A stretch of DNA of 7,142 bases. It comes from an uncultured Bacilli bacterium. GTDB taxonomy: Bacteria > Bacillota_I > Bacilli_A > RF39 > UBA660. The notes below the pieces were generated by a model. That model saw only the letters and a list, made by a program, of their open reading frames with translations. It was not told the origin of the DNA and ran no database searches. Position numbers and translations under genes: made by a program. How positions within the stretch are numbered: the stretch's first letter is position 1; the number at the start of each line of letters is the position of its first letter. The stretch covers positions 1-7,142 of the forward strand of contig CANPYU010000056.1 of the NCBI GenBank assembly GCA_947588665.1, in the 5' to 3' direction. This document shows, in pieces, positions 1 through 5,062 of this stretch.

Positions 1-988
1 ATGAAGAAAACACTACTAAATCATCAGGCATTAAAGTAATTTGTTTATGTACTCCATTTGCAATTCTTGATAAAGCGGCTAGAGGCTCACCCTGAGTACC
101 AGTACAAAGAATACAAATTTCTTTCTTTTTTAAACTCTTAGCCTGATTATTATCAATAAATATTGACTTATCTTGAATTAATCCATTATTTATCGCTAGC
201 TCAATACTAGTCTCCATAGAACGCCCAAAAATAATTATTTTTCGGTTATTTTTTCGACAAGTTTCAACTATATGTTTAATTCTAAAAATATTAGAAGCAA
301 AAGTAGCAATAATAACTCTTCCATAATGTCTAGATACAATATCATTTAAAGCTTCATCAACACTAGATTCGCTTTTAGAAAAACCCGGCGATAAAGCATT
401 GGTGGAATCACTAAGTAACAAAGTAACACCTTTTTTTCCTAATTCGGCCATTTTATGAATATTTGCCATTGGACCAATAGGGGTTAAATCAAACTTAAAA
501 TCTCCTGTTTCAAATATAGTCCCATTAGGTGTATGTATAGCTATAGCAAAAGAGCCTGGAATTGAGTGAGTTGTTGCTACAAACTCAACAGTAAAATATT
601 TAGTTTTAATAATTGAATCTTCCGTTACTATTTCAATATTATTATAATTAATATTTCTATCTGTAAGTTTTTTAACGATTAAATCGGCGGCAATTTTTGA
701 AGCATAAATCTTCGGAATATTAACACTATTTAAAAGAAAAGAAATACCGCCAATATGATCCTCATGCCCATGAGTAATAACTAAGCCTTTAATTTTATCT
801 TCATTTTGTTTTAAATAAGTAACATCTTGAATAACATAATCTATCCCTAATAAATCATCTTCTGGGAACATAACTCCTGCATCAATAATTATTATTTCAT
901 TATTATGTGTCACTACATACATATTTTTACCAACTTCGCCTAAACCACCTAAAGCTACAATAGACGTAGTGATATTATCGTTTTTCAT
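1..988 (-). CDS. rnj: Ribonuclease J, N-terminal part (partial, continues beyond left edge)
   Basis: Ribonuclease J is a cytoplasmic 5'-3' exo- and endoribonuclease of the metallo-beta-lactamase/beta-CASP family that matures and degrades mRNA and rRNA. About 329 residues are present; the family is usually near 555, so the rest of the beta-CASP part and the C-terminal domain are off the window. Visible motifs are the N-terminal LGGLGEVGKNMY (13-24), the metal site THGHEDH (72-78; H73, H75, D77, H78), THSIP with H141, and TGDFKFD with D163. Further on come LLSDSTNA, the beta-CASP segment ATFASNIFR, FGRSME and GTQGEPLAALSRIANG. The intact HGHEDH resembles B. subtilis RNase J1 rather than J2, whose motif is degenerate. 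The ATG at 988 is preceded by AGGAAG (996-1001) with a 7-nt gap, and a good promoter lies upstream. Recognition is secure; the J1 assignment is likely. Confidence 0.96.
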   Translation of the reverse strand, partial: MKNDNITTSIVALGGLGEVGKNMYVVTHNNEIIIIDAGVMFPEDDLLGIDYVIQDVTYLKQNEDKIKGLVITHGHEDHIGGISFLLNSVNIPKIYASKIAADLIVKKLTDRNINYNNIEIVTEDSIIKTKYFTVEFVATTHSIPGSFAIAIHTPNGTIFETGDFKFDLTPIGPMANIHKMAELGKKGVTLLLSDSTNALSPGFSKSESSVDEALNDIVSRHYGRVIIATFASNIFRIKHIVETCRKNNRKIIIFGRSMETSIELAINNGLIQDKSIFIDNNQAKSLKKKEICILCTGTQGEPLAALSRIANGVHKQITLMPDDLVVFSS

Positions 989-1033
989 TTAAAATCTTCC
1001 TTTCAAAAAAACAAAGTTAAATAACTGTTTTTA

Positions 1034-1062
1034 ATTATACTCTTATTTCCTTAATTTGTCTA
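1034..1062 (-). promoter_or_regulatory. Promoter of RNase J gene
   Basis: On the minus strand TAGACA (1057-1062) is separated by exactly 17 nt from a perfect TATAAT (1034-1039), a near-consensus sigma-A-type promoter. Transcription should begin near 1027, giving a leader of about 40 nt, the longest among the genes here. The leader holds the AAAGGAAG ribosome site. Confidence 0.7.
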
Positions 1063-1115
1063 CTAAAAATTTTAACATTAATCTTTACAAAAATTTACAT
1101 TGCAAAATAAAAAAT

Positions 1116-1146
1116 TTTACATAATCATTAATTTTTATTTTATAAT
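1116..1146 (+). promoter_or_regulatory. Candidate promoter for the 50-residue membrane protein
   Basis: TTTACA (1116-1121) and a perfect TATAAT (1141-1146) are separated by 19 nt, longer than the usual 17. The -10 box lies 23 nt before the ATG at 1170, the same geometry as most other genes in the window. The -35 assignment is uncertain in such AT-rich sequence. Confidence 0.45.
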
Positions 1147-1169
1147 AATATCATAGAAGGTGAAAGTCT

Positions 1170-1322
1170 ATGAAAGAACAAGAAACAAAAGAAAAAGAAT
1201 TAAACTCTGAAATTCTTAAACTTAAAAAAATTAATAATCGCAATAGTGCCATGATTATAGCTTTGCTTGCCATTTTATTATTCGTGTGTATTATTATGGT
1301 TTATGTACGAGTTTTAGGTTGA
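1170..1322 (+). CDS. Small single-span membrane protein, 50 residues, unknown function
   Basis: I do not recognise a family. The ORF has a good ribosome site, AGAAGGTGA (1155-1163), six bases before the ATG, and ends in TGA. The protein has a highly charged, helix-prone N-terminal part rich in Lys and Glu (residues 1-25; MKEQETKEKELN at the start), then one hydrophobic span at about 27-46 (SAMIIALLAILLFVCIIMV), then a short YVRVLG tail. The positive charge just before the span (KKINNR) suggests the N-terminus stays in the cytoplasm. It precedes the membrane-anchored thioredoxin gene by 45 nt on the same strand, and that gap contains its own promoter-like sequence, so co-transcription is possible but not required. 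The ribosome site, promoter and coherent amphipathic/TM layout make it a believable gene; function is open. Confidence 0.7.
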   Translation: MKEQETKEKELNSEILKLKKINNRNSAMIIALLAILLFVCIIMVYVRVLG

Positions 1323-1347
1323 TTTTTCTATCTATTTAAATTATAAT
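1319..1347 (+). promoter_or_regulatory. Candidate promoter for the thioredoxin-fold gene
   Basis: TTGATT (1319-1324, overlapping the TGA stop of the preceding small gene) lies 17 nt before a perfect TATAAT (1342-1347). The -10 box is 20 nt before the ATG at 1368, so the leader would be only about a dozen bases, starting at the AGGTGG ribosome site. Confidence 0.5.
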
Positions 1348-1367
1348 AATAAATAGGTGGTTTAATT

Positions 1368-2111
1368 ATGGATAAAAAAAGAATAATTGGAATAATATTA
1401 GGAGTTGTTTTAGTTTTATTAGTAGGTTTAAAATTTTATTTAAATTATCAAGACAATCAAAAAAAAGAAGAACCTCAAACTGAAGAAAGAAAACCTACTG
1501 CCGATTCTAAAGCTTTTAAAGAACAATATGAATCTTTAAATGGTACTAAAAATAGTAGTGATAAAGATTATTTAACTGTTTCTATTGCCGAAAATAACCC
1601 CGTAACAATCAAAACAGATGAAGAGATTTTAGATGTACTTAATAATGGTACAGGCGTAATTTACTTTGGTTTTAATTCTTGTCCATGGTGCCGTAGCTTA
1701 GTAGAAACTTTACTTCAAAGTATTGATGACAATAATATTAATAATTTATATTATGTTGATATAAAAGATATTCGTTCAACTTATGAAGTAAAAAATAAAA
1801 AACTAAAAGAAACTAAAAAAGGAACGGAAAGTTATTATGAAATACTTGAAAAGCTAGATGAATATTTAACAGAATACACAATTACTGAAAATAAAAAAGA
1901 ATATGATACTAAAGAAAAAAGACTTTATGCTCCAACTGTTGTAGCTATTAAAAATGGTGAAATTGTTGGCTTTCATGAAGGAACAGTAGACAGCATGGAA
2001 GATCCCTATCTAGGCCTAACTTCTTCCGAGAAAAAAGAATTATCCAAAATATTTACTGATATTTTCAAAGATTTAAAAGATAATACTTGTAAAGATGAAC
2101 GTGGTTGTTAA
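1368..2111 (+). CDS. Membrane-anchored thioredoxin-fold protein with CPWC active site
   Basis: The 247-residue protein starts with a Lys-rich tip and one hydrophobic span (about 5-25), then a charged linker (26-70), which predicts an extracytoplasmic thioredoxin domain held to the membrane. No lipobox cysteine is present, so it is an anchor rather than a lipoprotein. The fold is shown by the strand GVIYFGFNSC leading into C105-P-W-C108, followed by the LVETLL helix, and by the cis-proline region YAPTVVAIKNGEIV (P189). It resembles the thioredoxin-like group that includes bacteriocin transport accessory proteins; the role is presumably dithiol/disulfide exchange outside the membrane. An insertion of about 45 charged residues (140-185) separates the CPWC half from the cis-Pro half. 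Two further cysteines near the end (C241, C247, the last residue) are unusual. AGGTGG at 1355-1360 sets the start with a 7-nt gap. No bacteriocin genes are nearby. Fold is confident; substrate unknown. Confidence 0.85.
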   Translation: MDKKRIIGIILGVVLVLLVGLKFYLNYQDNQKKEEPQTEERKPTADSKAFKEQYESLNGTKNSSDKDYLTVSIAENNPVTIKTDEEILDVLNNGTGVIYFGFNSCPWCRSLVETLLQSIDDNNINNLYYVDIKDIRSTYEVKNKKLKETKKGTESYYEILEKLDEYLTEYTITENKKEYDTKEKRLYAPTVVAIKNGEIVGFHEGTVDSMEDPYLGLTSSEKKELSKIFTDIFKDLKDNTCKDERGC

Positions 2112-2124
2112 TCACGTTTTTTTT
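2098..2124 (+). terminator. Rho-independent terminator overlapping the end of the thioredoxin-fold gene
   Basis: AACGTGGTT (2098-2106) pairs with AATCACGTT (2110-2118), nine pairs including one G-U, around a 3-nt loop. It is followed by a run of eight T (2117-2124). The TAA stop (2109-2111) lies at the loop edge and in the 3' arm, so the last coding triplets also form the terminator. Confidence 0.85.
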
Positions 2125-2128
2125 AAAT

Positions 2129-2149
2129 AAAAAAAGCCTAAGCTTCTTC
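2129..2149 (-). terminator. Rho-independent terminator overlapping the end of trmL
   Basis: On the minus strand AAGC (2145-2142) pairs with GCTT (2137-2134) around the loop TTAG, and the stem can extend outwards through G-U and A-T pairs (2149 with 2130). The T run is 2135-2129. The TAG stop (2140-2138) is in the loop. The stem is weak by itself but well placed, and converges on the terminator of the opposing gene. Confidence 0.65.
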
Positions 2150-2647
2150 AATAAACGTTTTACTTTTATGCGGCTCATCAAAAAATAACCCTTCATAATT
2201 CTTTTGCCTTAAAACTTCATAAACTGCAATTGCAACTGAATTTGATAAATTAAGAGCTCTAACATTATCCGTCATAGGAATTCTATAGCATCTCTCAATA
2301 TATGGCTTTAATATTTCTCTTGGTATACCCGTAGATTCTTTTCCAAATATTAAATAAATATTATCTTTTATTATTTCATAATTAGGAGTTGAATGCGGCT
2401 TATGTCCATAACGTGTAAAGAAAAAATATTCTCCCTTATTTTTATCAAAAAACTCTTCTATATTTTCATATACAAAATATTTACATTTATCAATATAATT
2501 AACTCCACTTCTTTTAATATATTTTTCATCTAAACTAAAACCTAAGGGTTTAATTAAATGTAAAGTAGTATTAGTTGCAACACAAGTTCTCATAATATTA
2601 CCAGTATTTCCTGGTATTTCGGGCTCAAATAAAACAACATTTAACAT
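2138..2647 (-). CDS. trmL: tRNA (cytidine/uridine-34 2'-O)-methyltransferase TrmL, SPOUT family
   Basis: TrmL transfers a methyl group from S-adenosylmethionine to the ribose of wobble nucleotide 34 in certain tRNA-Leu species. The 169-residue protein has the family's usual length and motifs: N-terminal MLNVVLFEPEIPGNTGNIMR (1-20), the knot motif YLIFGKESTGIP (98-109) and the C-terminal knot motif IPMTDNVRALNLSNSVAIAV (123-142). These loops form the SAM-binding trefoil knot. An upstream in-frame TTG would add seven residues, but the family begins at MLN, and the predicted transcript start (near 2664) lies downstream of that TTG, so the ATG at 2647 is preferred. The ribosome site is weak: GGTGGAAAG at 2666-2658, further away than usual. 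The gene stands alone, converging with the thioredoxin-fold gene and divergent from the WG-like gene. Identification is secure; exact tRNA targets are inferred from the family. Confidence 0.94.
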   Translation of the reverse strand: MLNVVLFEPEIPGNTGNIMRTCVATNTTLHLIKPLGFSLDEKYIKRSGVNYIDKCKYFVYENIEEFFDKNKGEYFFFTRYGHKPHSTPNYEIIKDNIYLIFGKESTGIPREILKPYIERCYRIPMTDNVRALNLSNSVAIAVYEVLRQKNYEGLFFDEPHKSKTFIEEA

Positions 2648-2670
2648 TTTATCACGTCTTTCCACCAAAA

Positions 2671-2699
2671 ATTATAAAACATAATCCCTAATTTGTAAA
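2671..2699 (-). promoter_or_regulatory. Promoter of trmL
   Basis: On the minus strand TTTACA (2699-2694) and a perfect TATAAT (2676-2671) are spaced by 17 nt, eleven of twelve consensus bases. The predicted start near 2664 leaves a leader of about 17 nt before the ATG at 2647. Confidence 0.75.
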
Positions 2700-2705
2700 C
2701 AAATT
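2690..2705. promoter_or_regulatory. Palindrome between divergent promoters, possible operator
   Basis: AATTTG (2690-2695) and CAAATT (2700-2705) are perfect inverted arms around TAAA. The site covers the trmL -35 box and ends four bases before the -35 of the opposite promoter, so a bound protein could affect both genes. In AT-rich DNA such a palindrome may also arise by chance. Confidence 0.3.
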
Positions 2706-2708
2706 GCC

Positions 2709-2737
2709 TTGCATAATTCCAACTATTAAGATATAAT
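2709..2737 (+). promoter_or_regulatory. Promoter of the WG-like gene
   Basis: TTGCAT (2709-2714), a 17-nt gap and a perfect TATAAT (2732-2737). The last ten bases of the element (AAGATATAAT) and an internal TCCAA are shared with the promoter at 3485-3513. It is 29 nt before the ATG at 2767. Confidence 0.6.
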
Positions 2738-2766
2738 AAATATCAATTAAAGAAAGGATAATTAAA

Positions 2767-3471
2767 ATGCAAATATTTACTAAAAAAATAAAAAATAAAA
2801 GTATCGATACAATAAATCATAATATAGTAAGTAATATAATTGGTGAAAAAAAATATCTTGGCTTAAAAGAGAATACACCTTTAACAAAAAACTATTATGA
2901 TATAGAATATTTAGGAAATGATCACTATGCTGTATGTGAACTTAAATTTGATGAAGAAAAGTACTTAAGTTATGATTATTACCAATATCAATACGAAAAA
3001 CAATCAGTTAATTTTTCATTTAAATGGGGAGTAATAAAAATAAATAGAAATGCCTCTGGTGAAATAATGCCATTTCAAGAAACCTTAATATTTCCCTTTG
3101 TATATGACAGAATTTCTCCTAATAATGAAAATACTGCAACTGCTTATGCTTCTAATCATTTAACCTATTTAGATTTCGACCAAAATAGAAACTATGGCAA
3201 ACAATTATGTCCTGTAATCCTTGACCATGCTGCTCCCTTCAATACCAATTTTGAAGGTTTTGCCGAATGCAGTATAAACGGAAAAGTAGGGTATTTACCT
3301 CGCAATATAAAAAGTTTGGGTTACATCGATGAAAGTTATTTATTAAGTTATGAACAAGTATTATCACTAATACATAATAAACCTAGCATTCCAACTTTAA
3401 ATCTCTATCGTTTTTTAACTAAAGAAAAAACATATGAACCTTTAACTAGAAAAAGAATACCACACATTTAA
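2767..3471 (+). CDS. Uncharacterised 234-residue protein with a WG-repeat-like segment
   Basis: I do not recognise a named family with confidence. There is no signal peptide or membrane span, so a cytoplasmic location is likely. The middle contains one unit reminiscent of WG repeats: FKWGVIKI (about 85-92), then LIFPFVYDRISP (107-118), then alternating Ala/Thr strand (TATAYASNHLTYLDFD). A weaker second hint is the NGKVGYLP stretch near residue 171. WG repeats are short beta units of unclear function, often in binding proteins. Tyr is frequent (a YDYYQYQYEK run near 69-78). The C-terminus is basic (LTRKRIPHI). The ATG is fixed by AAAGGA (2753-2758) with an 8-nt gap. The gene is monocistronic, with its own promoter and terminator. 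The WG relation is a suggestion from pattern only. Confidence 0.75.
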   Translation: MQIFTKKIKNKSIDTINHNIVSNIIGEKKYLGLKENTPLTKNYYDIEYLGNDHYAVCELKFDEEKYLSYDYYQYQYEKQSVNFSFKWGVIKINRNASGEIMPFQETLIFPFVYDRISPNNENTATAYASNHLTYLDFDQNRNYGKQLCPVILDHAAPFNTNFEGFAECSINGKVGYLPRNIKSLGYIDESYLLSYEQVLSLIHNKPSIPTLNLYRFLTKEKTYEPLTRKRIPHI

Positions 3472-3483
3472 TGGTATTTTTTT
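3456..3483 (+). terminator. Rho-independent terminator enclosing the stop codon of the WG-like gene
   Basis: AATACCA (3456-3462) pairs perfectly with TGGTATT (3472-3478); the 9-nt loop ends with the TAA stop (3469-3471). A run of seven T follows (3477-3483). The -35 box of the next promoter begins two bases after the T run. Confidence 0.85.
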
Positions 3484-3484
3484 A

Positions 3485-3513
3485 TTGCGATTATCCAATA
3501 TTTAAGATATAAT
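3485..3513 (+). promoter_or_regulatory. Promoter of the membrane protein / phosphatase-fold operon
   Basis: TTGCGA (3485-3490), 17 nt, perfect TATAAT (3508-3513). The -10 box sits within a perfect small palindrome, AGATAT-A-ATATCT (3505-3517). It lies 19 nt before the ATG at 3533, so the leader begins almost at the AAGAGGT ribosome site (3518-3524). Confidence 0.7.
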
Positions 3514-3532
3514 ATCTAAGAGGTAATAAAAA

Positions 3533-4051
3533 ATGGCAGAGAAATTAGCAAAAAGTGTTGTAAGTATATTTGGAAGTATCACTAGCATTTGGTGGGGTAA
3601 ATATTTAGTAATGTTTATTATATCTATAATGCCTATTCTTGAACTTAGAGGGGGATTAATCGCCGCCGCATTAATGGATGCCCCAATGCTTCCCAGTTTT
3701 ATTGTTTGTTTTTTAGGCAATATTTTGCCTATACCTTTTATCTTATGGTTTATAACTAAAATATTTGATTATTTTAAAAAAAGAGGTAAAACTATTGGCA
3801 AAATAGTTACTAAAATAGAAAAAAAAGCAAATAGTAAAAAAGATCAAATAGAACGCTTAAAATATTTAGGATTAGTTTTATTTGTAGGGATTCCACTTCC
3901 TGGAACTGGTGCTTGGACAGGCTGCCTAATCGCATCATTACTCGGCATGGATAAGAAAAAATCGTGTCTTGCGGCTATACTAGGTGTTATTATGGCTGGC
4001 ATAATTATGTTAATATTTAGTTATGGTATTTTAGGAGGTATATTAAAATGA
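3533..4051 (+). CDS. COG2426 / PF06695 family integral membrane protein (putative small multidrug exporter)
   Basis: This 172-residue membrane protein matches the COG2426 family, named 'putative small multi-drug export protein' in Pfam; I regard the transport role as unproven. The two family signatures are visible: PILELRGGLIAAA (34-46), and GIPLPGTGAWTGCLIASLLG (119-138). Each sits in a hydrophobic segment, giving a two-fold, re-entrant-looking layout. Other spans are about 52-78 and 143-168. A basic loop rich in Lys (81-110) between the halves is probably cytoplasmic. Length is normal for the family. The ribosome site AAGAGGT lies 9 bases before the ATG. The stop TGA overlaps the start of the next gene (ATGA), showing translational coupling with the phosphatase-fold protein. 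Family assignment is strong; the substrate cannot be told from sequence. Confidence 0.9.
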   Translation: MAEKLAKSVVSIFGSITSIWWGKYLVMFIISIMPILELRGGLIAAALMDAPMLPSFIVCFLGNILPIPFILWFITKIFDYFKKRGKTIGKIVTKIEKKANSKKDQIERLKYLGLVLFVGIPLPGTGAWTGCLIASLLGMDKKKSCLAAILGVIMAGIIMLIFSYGILGGILK

Positions 4052-4665
4052 CAACCATTTATTTAATCAATAATGGACTAACTATGAATAATTTAATTTT
4101 TGATAATACAGAAACATTAGAAAGTAAAAGAGAAAAAAGGATTTTAAGTATAGAAGGAGAAGAAGAAAGCAAAGCTTTAGCTCAAAGTAAAATTTTACAA
4201 ACAGTTAACGAAATATATACATCTAACTATGTTATGAGTATAGCAACCGCTAAATATTTAGCCTGTGAACTAGGTTTAGATATCAATATTAAAAAAGAAT
4301 TAGGCGAACGTATAATAGGTAATCTAGGCGATAAAAAAATTCGTATGGTAAATGAAATGCAAGAAAATGATTTTAATTATAAATTAAATGGAGGCGAATC
4401 ATTAAATGATGTTAAAAGAAGAATGCTAAAAGTTATAAATACCATATTAGAAAAAGAGGAAGATAAAACAATCGCTCTATTTACCCATAATGTTGCTATC
4501 ACGAGTTTACTCACTGAATATTGTGAAAAAGGCTTCAACCTAGATAATCGTCTAATCTTAAACTATCATGATGATTCTATAATAGATGGTGCTTGGGATG
4601 GTATAAAAGTTATAGAGCTAATATTTGACAAACAAAAACTTATTGATATTAAAAGAAGAAAATAA
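4048..4665 (+). CDS. Histidine-phosphatase-fold protein lacking catalytic residues (probable pseudoenzyme)
   Basis: The 205-residue protein has the layout of the histidine phosphatase (phosphoglycerate mutase-like) superfamily, but key residues are changed. The opening strand is IYLINNGLT (4-12), where active members read RHG: Arg is N8 and the phosphate-accepting His is N9. The expected SSPxxRAxxTA segment is TSNYVMSIATA (58-68), with M63 in place of the second Arg. Retained are LGER (85-88) at the position of the acid/base Glu, GGES (115-118), and ALFTHNVAI (143-151) with the second His, H147. The fold is therefore likely kept while the phosphohistidine mechanism is lost. The gene is intact, preceded by a strong AGGAGGT (4033-4039) inside the upstream gene, and overlaps it by ATGA, so it is translated with the COG2426 membrane protein. 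A binding or regulatory role for that partner is an inference. A divergent member with another chemistry is an alternative. Confidence 0.8.
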   Translation: MTTIYLINNGLTMNNLIFDNTETLESKREKRILSIEGEEESKALAQSKILQTVNEIYTSNYVMSIATAKYLACELGLDINIKKELGERIIGNLGDKKIRMVNEMQENDFNYKLNGGESLNDVKRRMLKVINTILEKEEDKTIALFTHNVAITSLLTEYCEKGFNLDNRLILNYHDDSIIDGAWDGIKVIELIFDKQKLIDIKRRK

Positions 4666-4671
4666 CCAAAC

Positions 4672-4705
4672 AAAACAAGTAATGAAGTAAAAATTACTTG
4701 TTTTT
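4672..4705. terminator. Strong bidirectional Rho-independent terminator
   Basis: AACAAGTAAT (4674-4683) pairs perfectly with ATTACTTGTT (4693-4702) around a 9-nt loop, extendable by two A-T pairs at 4672-4673 and 4703-4704. T5 (4701-4705) follows on the plus strand, ending the operon whose stop is at 4665. On the minus strand the T-rich tail serves the RHH gene, which stops at 4734. Confidence 0.85.
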
Positions 4706-4733
4706 ATATACTCTAAATTATAGTTTAATTTAA

Positions 4734-4943
4734 CTATTTTAAATCGTTATCTATTTTTTTCATATTTTCAATCGCATAATAACAAGCAGAACAAACAAAT
4801 CCATTAAAACTATACTCTTTTTTAGTTTTACCTTTATTAGCATCTTTAACAATTTTAGTAATAGTATTATATAAATCCTCATCAAATCTAATACTTTTAA
4901 TAACATTACTATTCTTAGATTTTTTAAATACAAAATTATTCAC
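4734..4943 (-). CDS. Small ribbon-helix-helix (Arc/CopG-like) DNA-binding protein
   Basis: The start is the GTG at 4943, not an ATG upstream, because a perfect AGGAGG (4956-4951) stands exactly seven bases before the GTG; the extra 20 upstream residues would read through the ribosome site. The 69-residue product has the ribbon-helix-helix pattern. A basic start (VNNFVFKKSKNSN) precedes the strand VIKSIRF (14-20), which would insert into the major groove as a dimer sheet. Helix DEDLYNTITKIVKDAN (21-36), a basic turn, and helix SFNGFVCSACYYAIENMKK (45-63) follow. Such proteins dimerise and usually repress their own or adjacent genes. C51 and C54 (CSAC) in the second helix are unusual and might sense metal or redox state. 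It is divergent from the large exported-protein gene and could control both. No toxin gene is adjacent, so I do not call it an antitoxin. Confidence 0.75.
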   Translation of the reverse strand: MNNFVFKKSKNSNVIKSIRFDEDLYNTITKIVKDANKGKTKKEYSFNGFVCSACYYAIENMKKIDNDLK

Positions 4944-4967
4944 AAAGCTACCTCCTAACTTATTATT

Positions 4968-4976
4968 TTTATAACA
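4968..4976 (-). promoter_or_regulatory. Candidate extended -10 promoter of the RHH gene
   Basis: On the minus strand TGTTATAAA (4976-4968) fits an extended -10 element (TGn plus TATAAA). No convincing -35 box lies 17 nt upstream. The distance to the GTG (24 nt) matches the other genes here. A GTTATA copy of the proposed operator motif overlaps it. Confidence 0.4.
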
Positions 4977-5027
4977 CAAAAACAATTTTAAATATATAAC
5001 CACATTTGTAACACAAAAAAGGTTACA
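4970..5027. promoter_or_regulatory. Cluster of GTTAYA motifs, candidate operator for the RHH protein
   Basis: The motif GTTA(C/T)A occurs three times on the minus strand (5012-5007, 5000-4995, 4975-4970) and once on the plus strand (5022-5027). The copies at 5007-5012 and 5022-5027 form a perfect inverted pair, TGTAAC and GTTACA, seven bases upstream of the -35 box of the exported-protein gene. RHH regulators typically bind short repeated sites beside their own gene, so this placement is suggestive. Binding is inferred. Confidence 0.4.
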
Positions 5028-5033
5028 TTTTTA

Positions 5034-5062
5034 TTGACTAATAAAAAATATTTAATTATAAT
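5034..5062 (+). promoter_or_regulatory. Promoter of the large exported-protein gene
   Basis: TTGACT (5034-5039), 17 nt, perfect TATAAT (5057-5062): eleven of twelve consensus bases, tied with the trmL promoter for the closest match in the window. The -10 box is 26 nt before the ATG. A high basal rate that needs a repressor would be consistent with the inverted repeat just upstream. Confidence 0.8.

Noticed and set aside
1320..1346. Possible UGA-as-tryptophan code (Mycoplasma-like)
   Set aside because: The Trp codons seen in the genes are TGG. Reading TGA as Trp would only add short tails to two genes, and one of those would run through the next gene's promoter.
2648..2668. TTG start adding seven residues to TrmL
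   Set aside because: The predicted transcript begins downstream of the TTG, and the family starts at MLN, so the ATG at 2647 is preferred.
3505..3517. 13-nt palindrome AGATAT-A-ATATCT as an operator
   Set aside because: It is built on the TATAAT box itself and is A/T-rich, so chance is likely. It is noted within the promoter entry only.
3502..3720. Minus-strand ORF of 72 codons opposite the COG2426 gene
   Set aside because: It lies antisense to the start of a well-supported membrane protein gene and covers its promoter. It has no family resemblance, and its hydrophobic composition mirrors the opposite strand.
4711..4733. AT-only inverted repeats between the terminator and the RHH stop
   Set aside because: Arms such as TAGTT/AACTA and AAATTA/TAATTT are of low complexity and expected by chance in this composition. 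The strong stem at 4674-4702 already explains termination.
4734..4943. RHH protein as an antitoxin
   Set aside because: No small toxin-like gene is adjacent on the same strand. The neighbours are a terminator and a divergent surface-protein gene.
4944..5003. Longer start for the RHH gene at ATG 5003
   Set aside because: It would place the perfect AGGAGG inside the coding region and the candidate -10 box within the gene. The GTG at 4943 is ideally spaced from AGGAGG.
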